A DNA stretch of 64,000 bases from Paraphaeosphaeria minitans (GCA_015832175.1 WJXW01000016.1:1178001-1242000); one strand, 5' to 3'; counted from the first letter of the stretch, positions 34,428 through 46,647 are shown. Notes: generated by a model not told the origin, from the letters alone. Numbers and translations: made by a program.

Positions 34428-36374
34428 TTACTTGCCAACGATCTTGCCCACATATTCTGCAATCGCGAGCATTTTCTCTTCCTCCAACCTCCTCCCTACC
34501 AGTTGCACACTAACGTGTGCGCCATCGTATATTTCGGGGTCGTCTGTCATTATCAGCGGGTTCTTTCGCTTTGAACAAACCGAGCAGAACTCACAGCTTT
34601 CGTGGCATTTTCTGTCTATTTCATCTAGTGGTACGTAACTCGCGTCAACCACGTCGACATCGCGCCTCACTTCAGTAATTGGCACTACTACACTTGTATA
34701 ATCCAGCGCGTTGACCCAAGTACTATTCAATGGTTAGGCATATTATTTCATGTGAACGGGTGGTGGCTGTAGCATGGAATGAGGGGCAGGGTACAAGGGC
34801 ACCCTACGTACCTGTACCCGTAGTACGAGTACTTCTCTGGCCTTGCCGCGGGCCACGGTGCTGCAGGTCCTATCACAGCATCTACGCATTTTCCGGTCTT
34901 GGTGAGTTTTGCGGTACTGTTCCAATATTCCATGTACTCTTTCTTCAGCTGACGTAGACGCACGTTTACGACGGCTATCTCAGCGGCATTGTAATGCTTC
35001 TCTAGCTTGCTGAATCTGGAGACTTGAGGGTGCATAGGTTCGCCAGAAAGCGCAAACGCAGACTTGAGATCAGATCCTGCATCAAAGTCCCATGTTTTGA
35101 ATGCTTCATCCAGAACCGCTTGGTGGGACGGCGGATTCCATTGGAAAATCTCATGTCCCTGTGAACGCAGGGCTTCTACCACCTCATCGATCGCACGGAG
35201 GATGGGTGGAGAAGGGTGTACGATACCATCTGTCCGCATAACACCAAAGCATAACTTGCCTCCTTCACTAGGATCTGTAGAGTCAAGTAAAGAGGTTATT
35301 TCCTGCTCATAAGAGTCTCGCCATGGAATGTTGTGCACGAGCGGATCGTGCAGCCATGGTTGTTGTGATAGAATTGCCCGGATGACGAGTCGCAATGAGC
35401 CAACAGTGGTACCGAGCGGACCAACAACCGAAAGTATGGTGTTCTGTCCGTCCAGAGAGTTGGCCATGCCTTCATATGGTAGCCTGCCTGTTGATGGTCG
35501 GATGCCGTAGAGGCCGTTGAATGCGGCCGGAATTCTTATGCTTCCGCCTATATCGGTGCCAAACCCAACTGGTGCTGTTCACAATCAATCGCCGCATATT
35601 ATGAGGTCTTCAACGAATCAACATACATCCTCTGAGCCCGATCAATGCGCCCTCACCACCACTCGAACCTCCAGCGGTAAGGTTCCTGTTCTTCGGATTG
35701 AGCGTATACCCGATGATGTTGTTGGTCGTTTCACCGGACATAAGCGTATGTGGAACACTTGTTTTACAGTATAAAATTGCGCCCAGGTTCCTTAGCTCTT
35801 TGACCATCTCACTTTCAAACACCTTCTCTTTCCCGGTGCCTTTCTTGCCCTCGAACGTCGAGATCCATCCTACATATCCCATGGTGGTTTCTACATCTCT
35901 AACGTGGAACTGGTCCTTTAGAGACACAGGCAGCCCGTGCAGAGGGCCTATGGGTTTCCCATGCTCTGCATAGTAAGAGTCCAGAGAGCGTGCTGACTCA
36001 ATTGCGGCGTCGTAGAAGATCTCATGAAGGCAGTGGAGCTGTTGGCAGGGTCAGCAATCTGGTTCGGCCTGTGAGCATGGGCCACGCGATAGAGGAATCA
36101 ATACCAATTGATGCGCAAGGGCGGATCTATGACAAAATGCTCTGGTAACCTCCTCCGCCTTCCACTCGCCAACTGTAGTCTTGCCCACAATCTTCTCCGC
36201 GTCTGTTTCCGTGATTTCCACCTCCCTTTCGGTCAAGAAACCTCTGATGTACTCTCCTGTAACATCCCTCTTTTCTTCGACAGAAGGCAGATCTTTGAGA
36301 CGCCACTCGGTTGGTATTGCTGCAAGAATGGCTTCGCGCTTTTGCCTAGCACTATCCTGCCACAAATTTGTCAT
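34428..36374 (-). CDS. Acetamidase-like amidase (amidase-signature family)
   Basis: Five exons: 36374-36105, 36038-35627, 35574-34812, 34722-34595 and 34543-34428; 562 aa with all phases closing. Hydrolyses aliphatic or aromatic amides, usually in the cytosol. The N-terminal helical region (AFCHRSALAHQL|LHCLHEIFYD) and length match the fungal acetamidase (amdS-like) group. Catalytic residues are visible: Lys in LHGLPVSLKDQF, the GGSSGGEGALIG loop with the cis-Ser, and the nucleophile Ser in FGTDIGGSIRIP. There is no leader or membrane segment. Intron 4 (51 nt, GTGAGT..ACAG) contains no stop and keeps the frame, so retention would insert 17 residues including three cysteines. The first ATG with support is at 36374; the frame upstream opens only with TTG. 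Confidence 0.92.
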
Positions 36375-36980
36375 TCTGTATGGTATATAAGAGGAATGCA
36401 ACAAAGGTTAAGGGATTCAGACGGCGGTGACATGGCAGGCATTATATGCAGATATCGTATTCAGAAGGGTTCTAGCTTGGCCGTTGAAGTGCCGTAGTGA
36501 CGTGTTATCGAACGTGAGTCACTGATAGCGAAGTGGGGTAACAATGATGGAGGTCCACCTTCCACATCAGTACGGACCGAACATAGGTGCCGAGCGTATA
36601 CGTCGGCAGTCCGTGTAAGATATTTAGATACTACTTAGGTCCGCATGAAGATGTCGATTTGGATTAGCAACGTTCTTCAGAGCTGCTCTGTGCGCCGCCA
36701 CTTTTGCTTTAGGTACTTCCAATCGCAACAACCACACCATGAGAGACATATCACTCCTTGGGATATAAGCCCACGAGAAAGGCGAAAAAGTCCTTTGGGT
36801 ATCATTCTACCAGTCACAAAGCGATACAATTGTGATTCTGGGACAGCACGTAGCGCTGTCAAGACTTGGACCACTTCCTGGCCTGCGGATGCGGCCGTGC
36901 GATGGTAACATGTCATGATGGTGAGTCTCTTGCTCATCGTCCTTTCTATTGGCACCGGATGCCGGATCATCTCCAAGCCT
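36375..36980. other. Intergenic, no supported gene
   Basis: Upstream region of the amidase and 3' flank of TSR2. Frames are short and mutually overlapping. Nothing else is recognised. Confidence 0.5.
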
Positions 36981-37612
36981 TCACCTTCTTTTCTTCCCCA
37001 CCACCTTGGTGAAGCCGTCTTCGTCCACCTCGGGCGCGGGCTTCTCCTTGGGCGGTGCCGCCGCCGCAGGAGCATCCCTCATGGCCTCGTCTTCGTCGTC
37101 GTCAGTCTCCTCGTCGACGCTGTCCCACTCTCCTTCGTGCTCGACCTCCCTGACCTGCACGCTGCCCGTGTTGACCTCTTTGCCTTTCCGACTCTCCCAG
37201 CGCGCCTTCAACGCATCCACAGTCGCGAAGTTGCCCTCATGCACCTCGTTCTTGATGGCCACTATGTCGCGCGCCACGCCCACCTCGGTTTCGTCTTCCA
37301 GGCGCACGCCAAATTCGTCTTCGAGGACCTGCAGCAGCAGGACCTCGACGTCTTCTTGGTCGGTGGCGGTATTAGAGGCGAACAGGTCAGAGACGGCACC
37401 GGCGAGCCAGTCGCGCTTGTCTGAGGAGTCGGGCCCGCCCCATTGGTTCTGTACGGCGACAGTGAGGGTGGGCCAGTTGAAGAGCGTGTGCCAGATGCCA
37501 AGATCGAAGTTGGCCTGCTCCTGCTCTGCAAAGTGTAAGCTTAGCCAGCGGGAGGCGGAAGACGGGGTCGTCGCGCACCGGAGAGCGCAGTGGCTGCTTG
37601 TGTCGTGGCCAT
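36981..37612 (-). CDS. TSR2: Pre-rRNA-processing protein Tsr2
   Basis: Two exons, 37612-37579 (34 nt) and 37525-36981, with a 53-nt intron (GTGCGC..TGCAG); 192 aa. Tsr2 is a chaperone of ribosomal protein eS26 and is needed for 20S pre-rRNA processing in 40S assembly. The conserved core is present: FDLGIWHTLFNWPTLTVAVQ, the WGG motif (QNQWGGPDSSDKRDWL) and EVLLLQVLEDEFGVRLEDET. The C-terminus is acidic (EETDDDEDEAMRD) and ends in the conserved DEDGFTKVVGKKRR. Length matches the family. The short first exon was placed by the consensus donor and by phase, giving ALSEQEQANFD. Confidence 0.95.
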
Positions 37613-38462
37613 GATGAGTGCGATATGTGCGTTCGAGCCTTCATTTCACACACCTTTTTTGGTGGCATGTTATCGATAAGGCGGGCGCTAGCCCCCCCGC
37701 GGCCGCTCGCCGCTACAAGGTACGAGCATGTGGCTGCTCAAGTGCTGCGTGCACCACCTCCACACATCTCACTAGTCTACCGGTAGTCTACGAGAAGGAT
37801 ATCCAGAGGCATTTCTTCGTATCCTGTCCTTGGCCCATTGGAATGGTAGCCACACTACATTCCGGTCGGCCTTGGAAGTGACATGTGGTAGTCCCCGCTT
37901 ACATCTCTCAGCAGCACCTTGGGCAAGTCGAGGCATCATGCCGATAATCTGCTGAGTTGGCCAAGGACGTATCTGAGACCATTCAAATCATTGCGCACAC
38001 CGTAACGGCATCGAGCGCGTCTCCCGCGGCACCGCCTCTGGAGTTTTGAACCATGTTGAACCCAGGGGCCTGAACCGTGGACCACCATGTACCATGAAAC
38101 GTATGCGTACACATGTCAGTCTTTTCGGGTCCCCCACCTCTTTTCCCAAACTGCAGCTTCATCCCGGGTGTTGTACGTCTCAGCATTCCTTCTTTTGATA
38201 AAAGAGCACTTTCCTGTGTGACTTCCTGTGGTGACGACATCACTGCCCCCCTCATGATTGCATTCCATCCCTTGTCAAGATCATCTAAGTTCCGTCTTGC
38301 CGAACGACAATGTCCTCTTTCTGCTCAAGCCATCACCTTGCCCCAGCGTCCGAGTGACGGTGCCACCCTAAGATATACGATATACAGGTCGCAGTACCCA
38401 GTTTTCGGCCTCTAGCCGTATCCTGTACCGCTACGCCAGTGCAGTTGAGACAACTAACCAGA
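37613..38462. other. Divergent intergenic region
   Basis: 850 bp between divergently transcribed TSR2 and the GH16 gene. It contains only short frames on both strands; no repeat or RNA gene is recognised. Confidence 0.5.
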
Positions 38463-39660
38463 ATGCCATCGAAGGTGCCAGAGAAAGAATCAGCTGGCTC
38501 GCTAGAGCAAGAAGTTCCAATCTCACTGCAGCTCCCACAACGGCAAAAAGACCTACCGAGATGGGATCCTCGAAGCTGGAACCTGGTCACGTGGATCATC
38601 GCGGGTGTGATAGCTGCTGCAGTCGTAGCAGTAGCGGTGGTCGCAGGCGTGCTAGGCGCGAGGGCGAATGCCTACCCAAATTACTACAAAATGGAGTACA
38701 CATTGAAGGATACGTGTTAGTTATCCTTTCCTAGCCAAAACCCGTTGTATGCTAATAGAAGCACCAGATGCTGGAAGCTCGTTCTTCGATGACTTCGATT
38801 ACTTTACTGGCTACGACCCGACACATGGGTTTGTCCACTACGTCGATTATGAAGGATCAAAACTACACAATCTTACCGAAAGAACATCGCCGGCACCACC
38901 AAACTCGCTTGCAAAGGATGGGACCATGATCCTCCGTGTAGACGCGGAAGACAAGAACGCGACCACAGGGCGACGAAGCGTTCGTATCACGTCGAAGAAA
39001 TCATACGACACAGGTCTTTTCATCTTTGATATTGTGCACACGCCCTACGGATGCGCAACCTGGCCGGCTCTATGGTTGACCGACCCCAACAATTGGCCTG
39101 ACCACGGAGAGATCGACGTGGTTGAATCGGTCAACATGGGCGACACGGGGAATCAGATGACGCTACACACAACAGACGGCTGCAAGATTGGAAAGCACAG
39201 GCGCAGGAAGCAGACGGGCGAAGTTCTGGCATATGACTGCTGGAATGCAACAAATTATAACATCGGCTGTGGCGTTGCAGGCCCCCCGTCATCGTTCGGC
39301 CAGGCGTTCAATGCAAATGGAGGCGGTGTTTACGCACTCGACTTGCGCCCTGAAGGCATTCGTGTGTGGCTATTCAACCGCACGTCGATCCCGTCGGACA
39401 TCACTGAGAAGAAGCCTGATCCAACCACGTGGGGTAGCGCTCTTGCTGATTTCCCTAACCTAGAATGCGACATTGGGAAGCATTTTGGGAACCTGTCGAT
39501 TATCGCAAACATTGGCCTTTGCGGCGACTGGGCTGGACAGAAGAGCATCTTCAACACTGATCCGATGTGTTCGGGGACATGCAGCGACTATGTGGCATAC
39601 CGAGCGAAAGACTTTGAGCAGGCGTACTGGGAGTTTGGAGGGTTTTGGGTCTATCAGTAG
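38463..39660 (+). CDS. GH16 endo-beta-1,3(4)-glucanase-like, type II membrane protein
   Basis: Two exons, 38463-38715 and 38762-39660; 383 aa. The intron is 46 nt (GTTAGT..GAAG). The nearer AATAG acceptor would create a stop, so the GAAG site is chosen. Residues ~44-70 (LVTWIIAGVIAAAVVAVAVV) are a single transmembrane segment preceded by a charged cytoplasmic tail, i.e. a signal anchor. The luminal or extracellular domain is GH16: SFFDDFDYFTGYDPTHGFV, WPALWLTDPNNWPDHGEIDV with the ExDxxE catalytic motif (GEIDVVESV), and a Cys-rich C-terminal half. Related fungal enzymes act on mixed-linked or beta-1,3-glucan in the wall. Two NxS/T sites support an extracytoplasmic location. Confidence 0.9.
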
Positions 39661-39911
39661 AGGGCATGGACGGCGGCGTCCAGAGTGTAAATTGCACGCG
39701 CATAGTAACGACAGTGTGAATGAGAAGCTGTGAATTGATAAGTATGCGATTACTATCTTCGTCTTGTCTTGATTAAGCCGTGGCTCGGAATGCCAATTGT
39801 ATCAATGCCGGGGGCGACGTCCCCATCAAACGCCGACGCGACGCGGCCCAAGCTCACGGCCATGGTAGGTAAAGTTTGAGCGCGCACCGCCGGATTGCAT
39901 TGCTCTCGACC

Positions 39912-40728
39912 ATGAACACCATCGCGCCACCCCCGCAGCTCAAGAAGCTCCCGCCCTCGAAGCGCTTCCTCGGCATCGCCCTGGGGTTAGCCGGCGCTGG
40001 CGCAACCAACCTCGTGCTTGGCTACGCAGGCTTCTCCTTCTACGCGCGCAGCACCACCTTCGTGCCCTACGACACCACCCACGATGACCTCGCCACGCCC
40101 GTGTTCAAGAAGCACAACCCATTGGGCAACGCGCCCGTGTGCATCGACCATGCCGTCAAGACCATCCCGCTGGCAAAGCTGAAGGAGGTGGACCAGAGCA
40201 AACTGACAACCGACTTCTGCCGGGGCGTGTGGAGTGGTCTGGGCTATGCCTACCAGCGGAGGTATCTGGAGAAGAAGTATCGTGCGCTTGAGAACCGCGA
40301 GGACCATCTGTGGGACCGACGGGAGCTGGCTGAAAGCGACTATGCTGTCGGCACCAAGATAACCGACCACTTCGAGGTCGTTGAGCACACGCCAGAGAAG
40401 GTACGTTCATGAATACACGCATGTATTCGGCGAAAACGGTGGCATGGAGGACATGGATTTGTGACGGGACTGATCGGGCTACCAGGTCATCGTCCGATGC
40501 GGCGACTCCCCGCTAAACCAGGACCACCGGCCGAGCGACGGCCTGTTCTCGATGGAGGTCACGACCGACCAAGAGAAGCAGACGGCTACATTTCACTTGA
40601 AGAGCGTCTTCGTCAACACCACGCCCGGGGGCAAGGATGGCGAGCCACTGCCGTGGAGATTTCAGTTTGCGCATAGGCTGTACACCAAACTCTGGATGGA
40701 GACGGCCACAAGAAAATTACTCAAGTAA
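39912..40728 (+). CDS. Conserved fungal membrane-anchored protein, unknown
   Basis: Two exons, 39912-40400 and 40486-40728, with an 85-nt intron (GTACGT..CCAG); 243 aa. After a Pro/Lys-rich start there is one hydrophobic segment at residues ~19-45 (FLGIALGLAGAGATNLVLGY). The rest is soluble, with NPLGNAPVCIDHAVKTIPL, FCRGVWSGLGYAYQRRYLE, and after the intron VIVRCGDSPL, RPSDGLFSMEV and HRLYTKLWMETATRKLL. I recall uncharacterised ascomycete proteins with the same RCGDSP..RPSDGLF and YTKLWMETA motifs, but no established function. The frame also opens upstream from a TTG; the ATG at 39912 is used. Confidence 0.78.
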
Positions 40729-41555
40729 GAGGAAAGGATACCTAGTCCACGGGAACTGGGAAACAAGGTGGCCGACGACATGCCACAATAGTACATAATA
40801 CGCGTATGCGCTTTCTAGGCTACTTGGGGATAATTAAAGCACGCGATGAACTCATGTACACCTGGACGTGATGTCCTGGGACGTGATTGAAGAGTACGAC
40901 GGTACTTCAGATGTTTTATTATTTGTTTCCCACTGTAGTCTCGTTGCCAGAGACCCAAGAACATATCCGACGTCCATTCAGAATTGTTCTTGACCTGAGT
41001 CTTTCTTCCCTTGGCCTAGAAACATGGAAAAGCACTCACCCGTTCGTGCATGCCATCATTCATCCCATGCAGTCTCCGAGACCTGAATTGTACTCGTTGC
41101 TCTGTACGCAGCACCGCAGACATTATAGCCTAGCTCTTTCCCGGGATAACCCCAACACCGGCAATCGTCAAGCGCTCGACGCCATGCGCCATTCCATTTC
41201 CACCTTCCGCGGACGCTCAGCAAGAGACGGGAGCGGAGATGTGAAGACTCGTCTTGCGCGATCGCTGCTTTGGAGAACGTGTGGATGATGGCTTTCGATG
41301 CTTGCAGTTCGCATGATCCGCGACAAGGATAACGACTCCTGATGACGACCAGCTTGGTCATCGTCCAGGAACGCGACGGTCGCGCGAATTATCCCCGAGT
41401 GGGGCGTCAAACTAGCAGATTGGGATATTTCTCATCTGCCTAACAGTGTCAACGGAAACCGACAGCTACAGTTGAATAACCCCAGGGCGGATTTGCGCCT
41501 GGCTGGAAGCTCGCCAGGTCAAGTTGAGTCGGACCCCTGAGAGGTATTCGACAAT
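40729..41555. other. Intergenic, no supported gene
   Basis: Promoter region of the MFS gene and 3' flank of the previous gene. Frames up to 133 codons occur on the plus strand but have no motif. Nothing else is seen. Confidence 0.5.
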
Positions 41556-44525
41556 ATGGTGCACCAATCAAGACGAGGCGCGAGTACGATGCGAACCGAC
41601 GACGCATCCTCGTGCAGGTCATCAACATGTTCAGAGAAGAGAGAGGATTTCTCAAACGCAGGTGATGAAGAGGAGAAGATAGGGGGTGGGCTTCTGGGTG
41701 ATCGCCTTGGACTCAGTCCAGAAGGTCGCGAAATCGAAGAAGAGGCAATCGCGCGTTTTCCCACGGCCAACTCCATTCGTACGGGGCTCTCCAAGACTCA
41801 AACCAACGCCAAAAGCCTGCGCAGCATCAGATCGCATCATTCACGCGCAGGGGCAGACGGCTACACCTTGAACGACGAAGACGAAAAGCCGAACAACTCC
41901 AGCGGTGCAACTGGGGAAGATGCCGCTGATCCGTATCTAGTCCGTTGGGAAGGAGGTGATGCAGATCCAATGAACCCACGCAGCATGACGACGCTACGAC
42001 GTTGGTGCATTGTGTTCATCGTGAGCGCAAGTTCCTTGTGCGTGTAAGTATCACCCTAGTCTCCATCACATATTACAACAGAAAAGTAATATAGGCTGTG
42101 GCCCTCCCGCACGGACGGACTGGGATTGGACTGGACTGAACTAGGCTGAAATGGCTGTCTAGGACATGTACGAGTTCGCTGTATACGTCGACGTATAGTC
42201 AGCTGATGCCGGAATTTGGGACGAGTCGATTGGTGTGCACGCTGGGACTGAGCTTGTTCGTGGCTGGGCTGGGGACAGGCCCTATGATCTTGAGTCCCCT
42301 GTCAGAGGTTCGTAAATCCGCTCCAAGTTGGAGTCCAAGGAGAAGAGCGCGCTGGCCCTGCATACCAGGCTGAACGGCCCACTCCGCATCGCAGCTGCTT
42401 TACGTGCTAACTGCGTGCGTGGCTACAGTTCTATGGTCGCCGGCCAATCTACATATGCTCATTTACCTTCTTCCTCATCTTCACCATTCCGTGCGCGTTT
42501 GCGCAGAACATCCAGACCATGCTCGTAGCACGCTTCCTCGACGGATTAGCGGGCAGTGCCTTCCTTTCTGTGGCTGGCGGCACCGTGGGAGACATGTTCG
42601 CGAAACACGTCAGTCTGGTCCTTCTCATCTGCAGCCTTCATGCAAGCTGTTCATGTGCCTGGTGCTAATCGCTGTTCACATGTAGGAACTCTCGGCACCC
42701 ATGATGGTTTACACTGCAAGCCCTTTCATCGGGCCTGAAGTCGGTCCACTCGTCGGTGGATTTGTTGTGCAGAATACGACATGGAGGTAAGTGGAGCCGC
42801 GATTATACCCTGGAGATCTTGCATGTTTGGACGCGACGATCAGAGGCGCAACAATATCGAGCAATACCGATCTTAGATGACATGGCCAAGCATTCGGATA
42901 CGCATGTCTTGCGGTCCATCCCTTTGACGCGGACGCCGAAAGAGCGGTGTGTTGACTTTTGGCTAGGTGGTGTTTCTACGTTTTGATGGTTTGGTCTGCA
43001 GTCCAGGTGAGCCTTCAGATGCCTTGGGCTGGATGAAGCGTGTACACTGACACAGCTGCAAGCTTGCATTGATAGTGCTTTTCGTGCCTGAGACATACCA
43101 TCCGGTCCTTCTTCGCAACAAAGCGATTCGGCTACGAAAAGAAACCGGGAATCCAGACTGGATAGCGCCGATAGAGAAATTGTCACGGTCGATCGTAAAG
43201 ACGGTGTTGTGGTCATGCATCAGGCCGTTTCAACTGCTGTTCTTCGAGCCAATGGTGGGTAGAAGCAGCTCGACCAGGATGTTGATTGGCGGACTAATGC
43301 CGTGCTGCAGTGCCTCAACCTTTGCATCCTCAGCGCGATACTGTTGGGAATTCTGTACTGTAAGCAAGTCCTTGTTTTTGCGCTTCCCTTTCATGTGACC
43401 TGCCTGGTACGGTGGGCACCAACAGGTCGCTACACTCGGTAGGGCGCTCCACGCTTAAGCATGTCTCAAGATGGCTACTCGATCTGGAAAAGCTGGGTAG
43501 ACTGACCGTACGACCTCGGCTAGTGTTCTTTGGGGCCTTCCCTCTAGTCTTCCAGAACAATCACGGCTTCACGGCATCGCAGACGGGGCTTTCCTTTCTC
43601 GGGCTCTTCGTGGGCATGCTGGCCGGGATCACGAGCGATCTGTTCTGGCGAAGGAGATACGACAGACTCGTACAGCGCAGCGAAGCGCAAGGGGGTGGGA
43701 GCGAACCAGAATTCCGGCTCCCCGCTACAGTATTCGGGGCCTTTTTGGTGCCCCTTTCGTTATTCGGTAAGCTTTTACAGCGCTTCGAAGTGTAGACACG
43801 GTATTGATGGCAGTGCCATGCAGGGTTTGGATGGACCACATATGCCTCGGTGAGTAGCGAAGCGATCAACTGGCTTGATCTGGAATTGCTAATGACCTTG
43901 GCCCACGCAGGTGCACTGGATAGGTACGCAGCAGGGCGCATGGCTGTCGAGTGGTAATAATAGCTGATCGTCTGCCGTGCCATAGTCCCCATTGTTTTCT
44001 CAGGTCTGTTTGGAACAGGGTGTGTATACCCCTTTTGGTTCATGTCGGTGTCATGAACAGACAGGTTGCTGACCGCCTTTCCCCGACACAGCGTCATCTG
44101 GGTCTTCTCTGGAGTGTTTACCTTCTTGGTGGAAGCTGTAAGTCGGCCGGCAGGGGCGGTAGCTGGATGGACGAGGGCTAACAGGACGGATGCAGTACCC
44201 GCTCTACGCTGCTTCGGCGCTCGCAGCCAACAGCTTTGCGCGCTCGTATTTTGCCGCGGCGTTTCCTCTGTTCGGTGTGCAGATGTACAACAGTGAGTTG
44301 AAACCAGGCAGCTAGGATGAAAAGGCGGTCACTGATGGGGAAAGATATCGGCTACCAGTGGGCAACGACAGTACTAGCGTTCCTGGCCCTTGCCATGGCA
44401 CCGTAGGAGCGAACCCAGCAGCTCGGTCGTGGAATTGGCTAACCGTGGGGAATGACAGGTTCCCAATCGTCTTCTTTCGATTCGGCAAGAGACTCAGGGG
44501 CAACAGTCGCTTCGCGTCAGGGTAG
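41556..44525 (+). CDS. MFS drug transporter (DHA1-like), 15 exons
   Basis: Proton-antiport-type multidrug exporter of the plasma membrane by family. Exons: 41556-42043, 42163-42307, 42429-42608, 42686-42786, 42967-43006, 43063-43254, 43311-43359, 43524-43766, 43824-43849, 43911-43923, 43986-44019, 44092-44137, 44196-44292, 44345-44402, 44459-44525. All 14 introns are GT-AG and every phase closes, giving 592 aa. A ~160-residue hydrophilic N-terminal tail precedes the usual transmembrane segments. Family motifs: LSPLSE|FYGRRPIYI (motif A), ARFLDGLAGSAFLSVAGGTV (motif B), GPEVGPLVGGF (motif C) and PETYHPVLLRNKA in the central loop. Exon 10 is only 13 nt. An alternative start is the in-frame ATG at 41589. 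Intron density is far above that of the neighbours. Confidence 0.88.
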
Positions 44526-45066
44526 AGGTTTTGGGACGAGGTGGGGAGAAGGGTGTGGCGGATTCGAGTGGTGGAAAGGGGTTAATTATAGAGGAGGGTG
44601 GCACGGCATGTGCATGCCTCGAGTGCTTTATTGAATGTGCAAATTTTCCTGCGGTCTTTTCCAGCGGCCACGCGTGAGGCACCTGAAGCAGGGTGGTGGG
44701 GTCCTTGTGTAACGTGACTCGGGCGCCACGAGGGAAGCGGCGCCAGGCGGGAGGATGGGAGGGAACACAGGACGGCGACGCGGTTGCGGATGACACGACT
44801 CGAGGGAGGCGTGTGGGAAGGGCCATGGTGCCGTGGACGGTGGCACAGGGCGTTGCGAGATGGTGGAGGGCGAATGGGAGGGTTGTGCCAAGCGGGTGGG
44901 CATTGATTGCCATGCATGGACGCAGATGAGTGCAGGACTAGGTTAGGTCGTCGCCATGGGAGCAGCACAAGTTGCCTTTGGAGGCCCATGTGGTGGGCGA
45001 CGTTGACAGGTGCAGTCCCGTCTTGGGTGGTTGTGGCAGCGGGCGGGGGCGTCATACGGTAGTAGT

Positions 45067-45123
45067 CTAGGTAGGTAGGTAGGTAGGTAGGTAGGTAGGT
45101 AGGTAGGTAGGTAGGTAGGTAGG
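45067..45123 (+). repeat. (GGTA)n tetranucleotide array
   Basis: About 13 uninterrupted GGTA units. A second, interrupted run of the same unit with embedded CCTAGG lies at about 45245-45317. Confidence 0.95.
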
Positions 45124-45130
45124 CGTAAGT

Positions 45131-45230
45131 AAGTAAGTCAGTAGGCAACTGAGTAAGTCAGTAGGCAACTGAGTAAGTCAGTAGGCAACTGAGTAAGTCA
45201 GTAGGCAACTAAGTAAGTCAGTAGGCAAAT
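45131..45230 (+). repeat. 20-bp minisatellite, five copies
   Basis: Five head-to-tail copies of a unit reading (G/A)AGTAAGTCAGTAGGCAACT, with boundaries at 45131, 45151, 45171, 45191 and 45211. Copies are nearly identical. It directly follows the GGTA array and shares its GTAAG text. Confidence 0.95.
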
Positions 45231-45244
45231 AAGTAAGCAAGTAA

Positions 45245-45317
45245 GTAGGTAGGTAGGTAGCCTAGGTAGGTAGGTAGGTAGGTAGGTAGGTAGGTTGGTA
45301 GGTAGGTACCTAGGTAG
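45245..45317 (+). repeat. Second (GGTA)n array with CCTAGG interruptions
   Basis: GGTA units interrupted by CCTAGG and GGTACC blocks. Part of it matches the core of the palindrome at 903-922. Confidence 0.85.
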
Positions 45318-45766
45318 CGAAGAGGCGAACAGGCGAAGAGGCGAAGCATCAGAGGCCTCAGGCGACGTAGGTACGGTAGGTACGGTACCTAGTCTGCTGA
45401 CGACGTTGGATCTGGCGTCTGACGGAGTGGCTGCCCCAGGATGTGTTGTCGGGAATCCGAGGGACAGGTCGCCAATAGCACGGGGTGGTGCAGTGTTAGG
45501 TAGACGGATAGGTACCATGAGTAGGCGAGGCTCATGTGTGGATGGTGCAGTACAATAACAGGGGCTGATGTGTGGACGGTGCAGTACAATAGCAGGGTAC
45601 AATAGCAGGGGCTGATGTGCAGTGTCAGGTAGGCAGGTAGATAGCAGGTAGGCAGGTAGATAGCAGGTGGGCAGGTAGATGGGCGGATGGACTAGGCGAG
45701 GGCGTGTTTTTGCAGGCATTGCGGGGATGCGCGCCCGTCCGAGGCTCCCAGCAAGCACAGGCACAG

Positions 45767-45813
45767 CCTACAGGCACAAGCACAAGCACAAGCACAGGCA
45801 CAAGCACAAGCAA
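45767..45813 (+). repeat. (CACAAG)n-like hexanucleotide array
   Basis: About seven units of CACAAG with CACAGG variants, just upstream of the GCAGAG array. Confidence 0.85.
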
Positions 45814-45917
45814 GCACACGCTCGCTGGAAGCCGCGCGCCCGCCCACGCACTGCTGGACACGCCCACGCACCGCTGGACGCAGGCATGGAAGCCGCCCGT
45901 CCACGCACCGCCCAGGC

Positions 45918-46138
45918 GCAGACGCAGAGGCAGAGGCAGAGGCAGAGGCAGAGGCAGAGGCAGAGGCAGAGGCAGAGGCAGAGGCAGAGGCAGAGGCAGA
46001 GGCAGAGGCAGAGGCAGAGGCAGAGGCAGAGGCAGAGGCAGAGGCAGAGGCAGAGGCAGACGCAGAGGCAGAGGCAGAGGCAGACGCAGAGGCAGAGGCA
46101 GACGCAGAGGCAGAGGCAGAGGCAGAGGCAGACGCAGA
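45918..46138 (+). repeat. (GCAGAG)n hexanucleotide array
   Basis: About 37 units of GCAGAG, with GCAGAC variants concentrated at the two ends. It is the largest simple array in the window. One strand is almost pure purine except for one C per unit. Confidence 0.95.
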
Positions 46139-46367
46139 CTGAGAGCGCTGCTGCAGAAGCCCCGGCGCCCATCTACTACCGCCCGGCGCCCATCTACTAC
46201 CGCCCGCCGCCCATCTACCTACCGCCCGCCGCCCGTCTACCCGCCGCCTACTGCCCACTGCCGCCCGCTGCCTCACTGCCCGCTGCCCGCTGCCCACTGC
46301 CCGCTGCCCACCCCAATCTACCCATCTAACCATCTACCCACCGCCCTCCCTCGCAAGCGCCGTCCCA

Positions 46368-46443
46368 CAGCGTCCAGCGTCCAGCGTCCAGCGTCCAGCG
46401 TCCAGCGTCCAGCGTCCAGCGTCCAGCGTCCAGCGTCCAGCCA
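46368..46443 (+). repeat. (CAGCGTC)n heptanucleotide array
   Basis: About 10.5 perfect 7-bp units. Because 7 is not a multiple of 3, any reading frame cycles through three peptides, which argues against coding. Confidence 0.95.
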
Positions 46444-46647
46444 GCCTCCTCCGCGCATCGACTCGGCGCACCGCCTGTGCAAACCTCGTCCGTTCCCAAC
46501 GCCACCCCCGCCGCCGCGTGCAATGGCGTCGTGGTGAAGAGCGCAGACCACACCAGAGCAGAGCAGAGCCCCGCCGCCGGCGCCACGATGCGGCAAAGCG
46601 CCCGACAGCCTCCCCGCGAGTCCATGGCCGCAGACGCCGCCATCGTC

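Noticed and set aside
45067..45123. Telomeric or subtelomeric repeat
   Set aside because: The unit is GGTA, not TTAGGG, and it is internal with ordinary genes on both sides.
45131..45230. CRISPR-like reading of the regular 20-bp repeats
   Set aside because: The repeats are head-to-tail with no spacers, and the host is a eukaryote.
45679..46537. Frames over 200 codons on both strands with RG, SA or CL repeats
   Set aside because: They are generated by the GCAGAG hexamer and neighbouring arrays; any frame through such an array stays open. No non-repeat domain is present.
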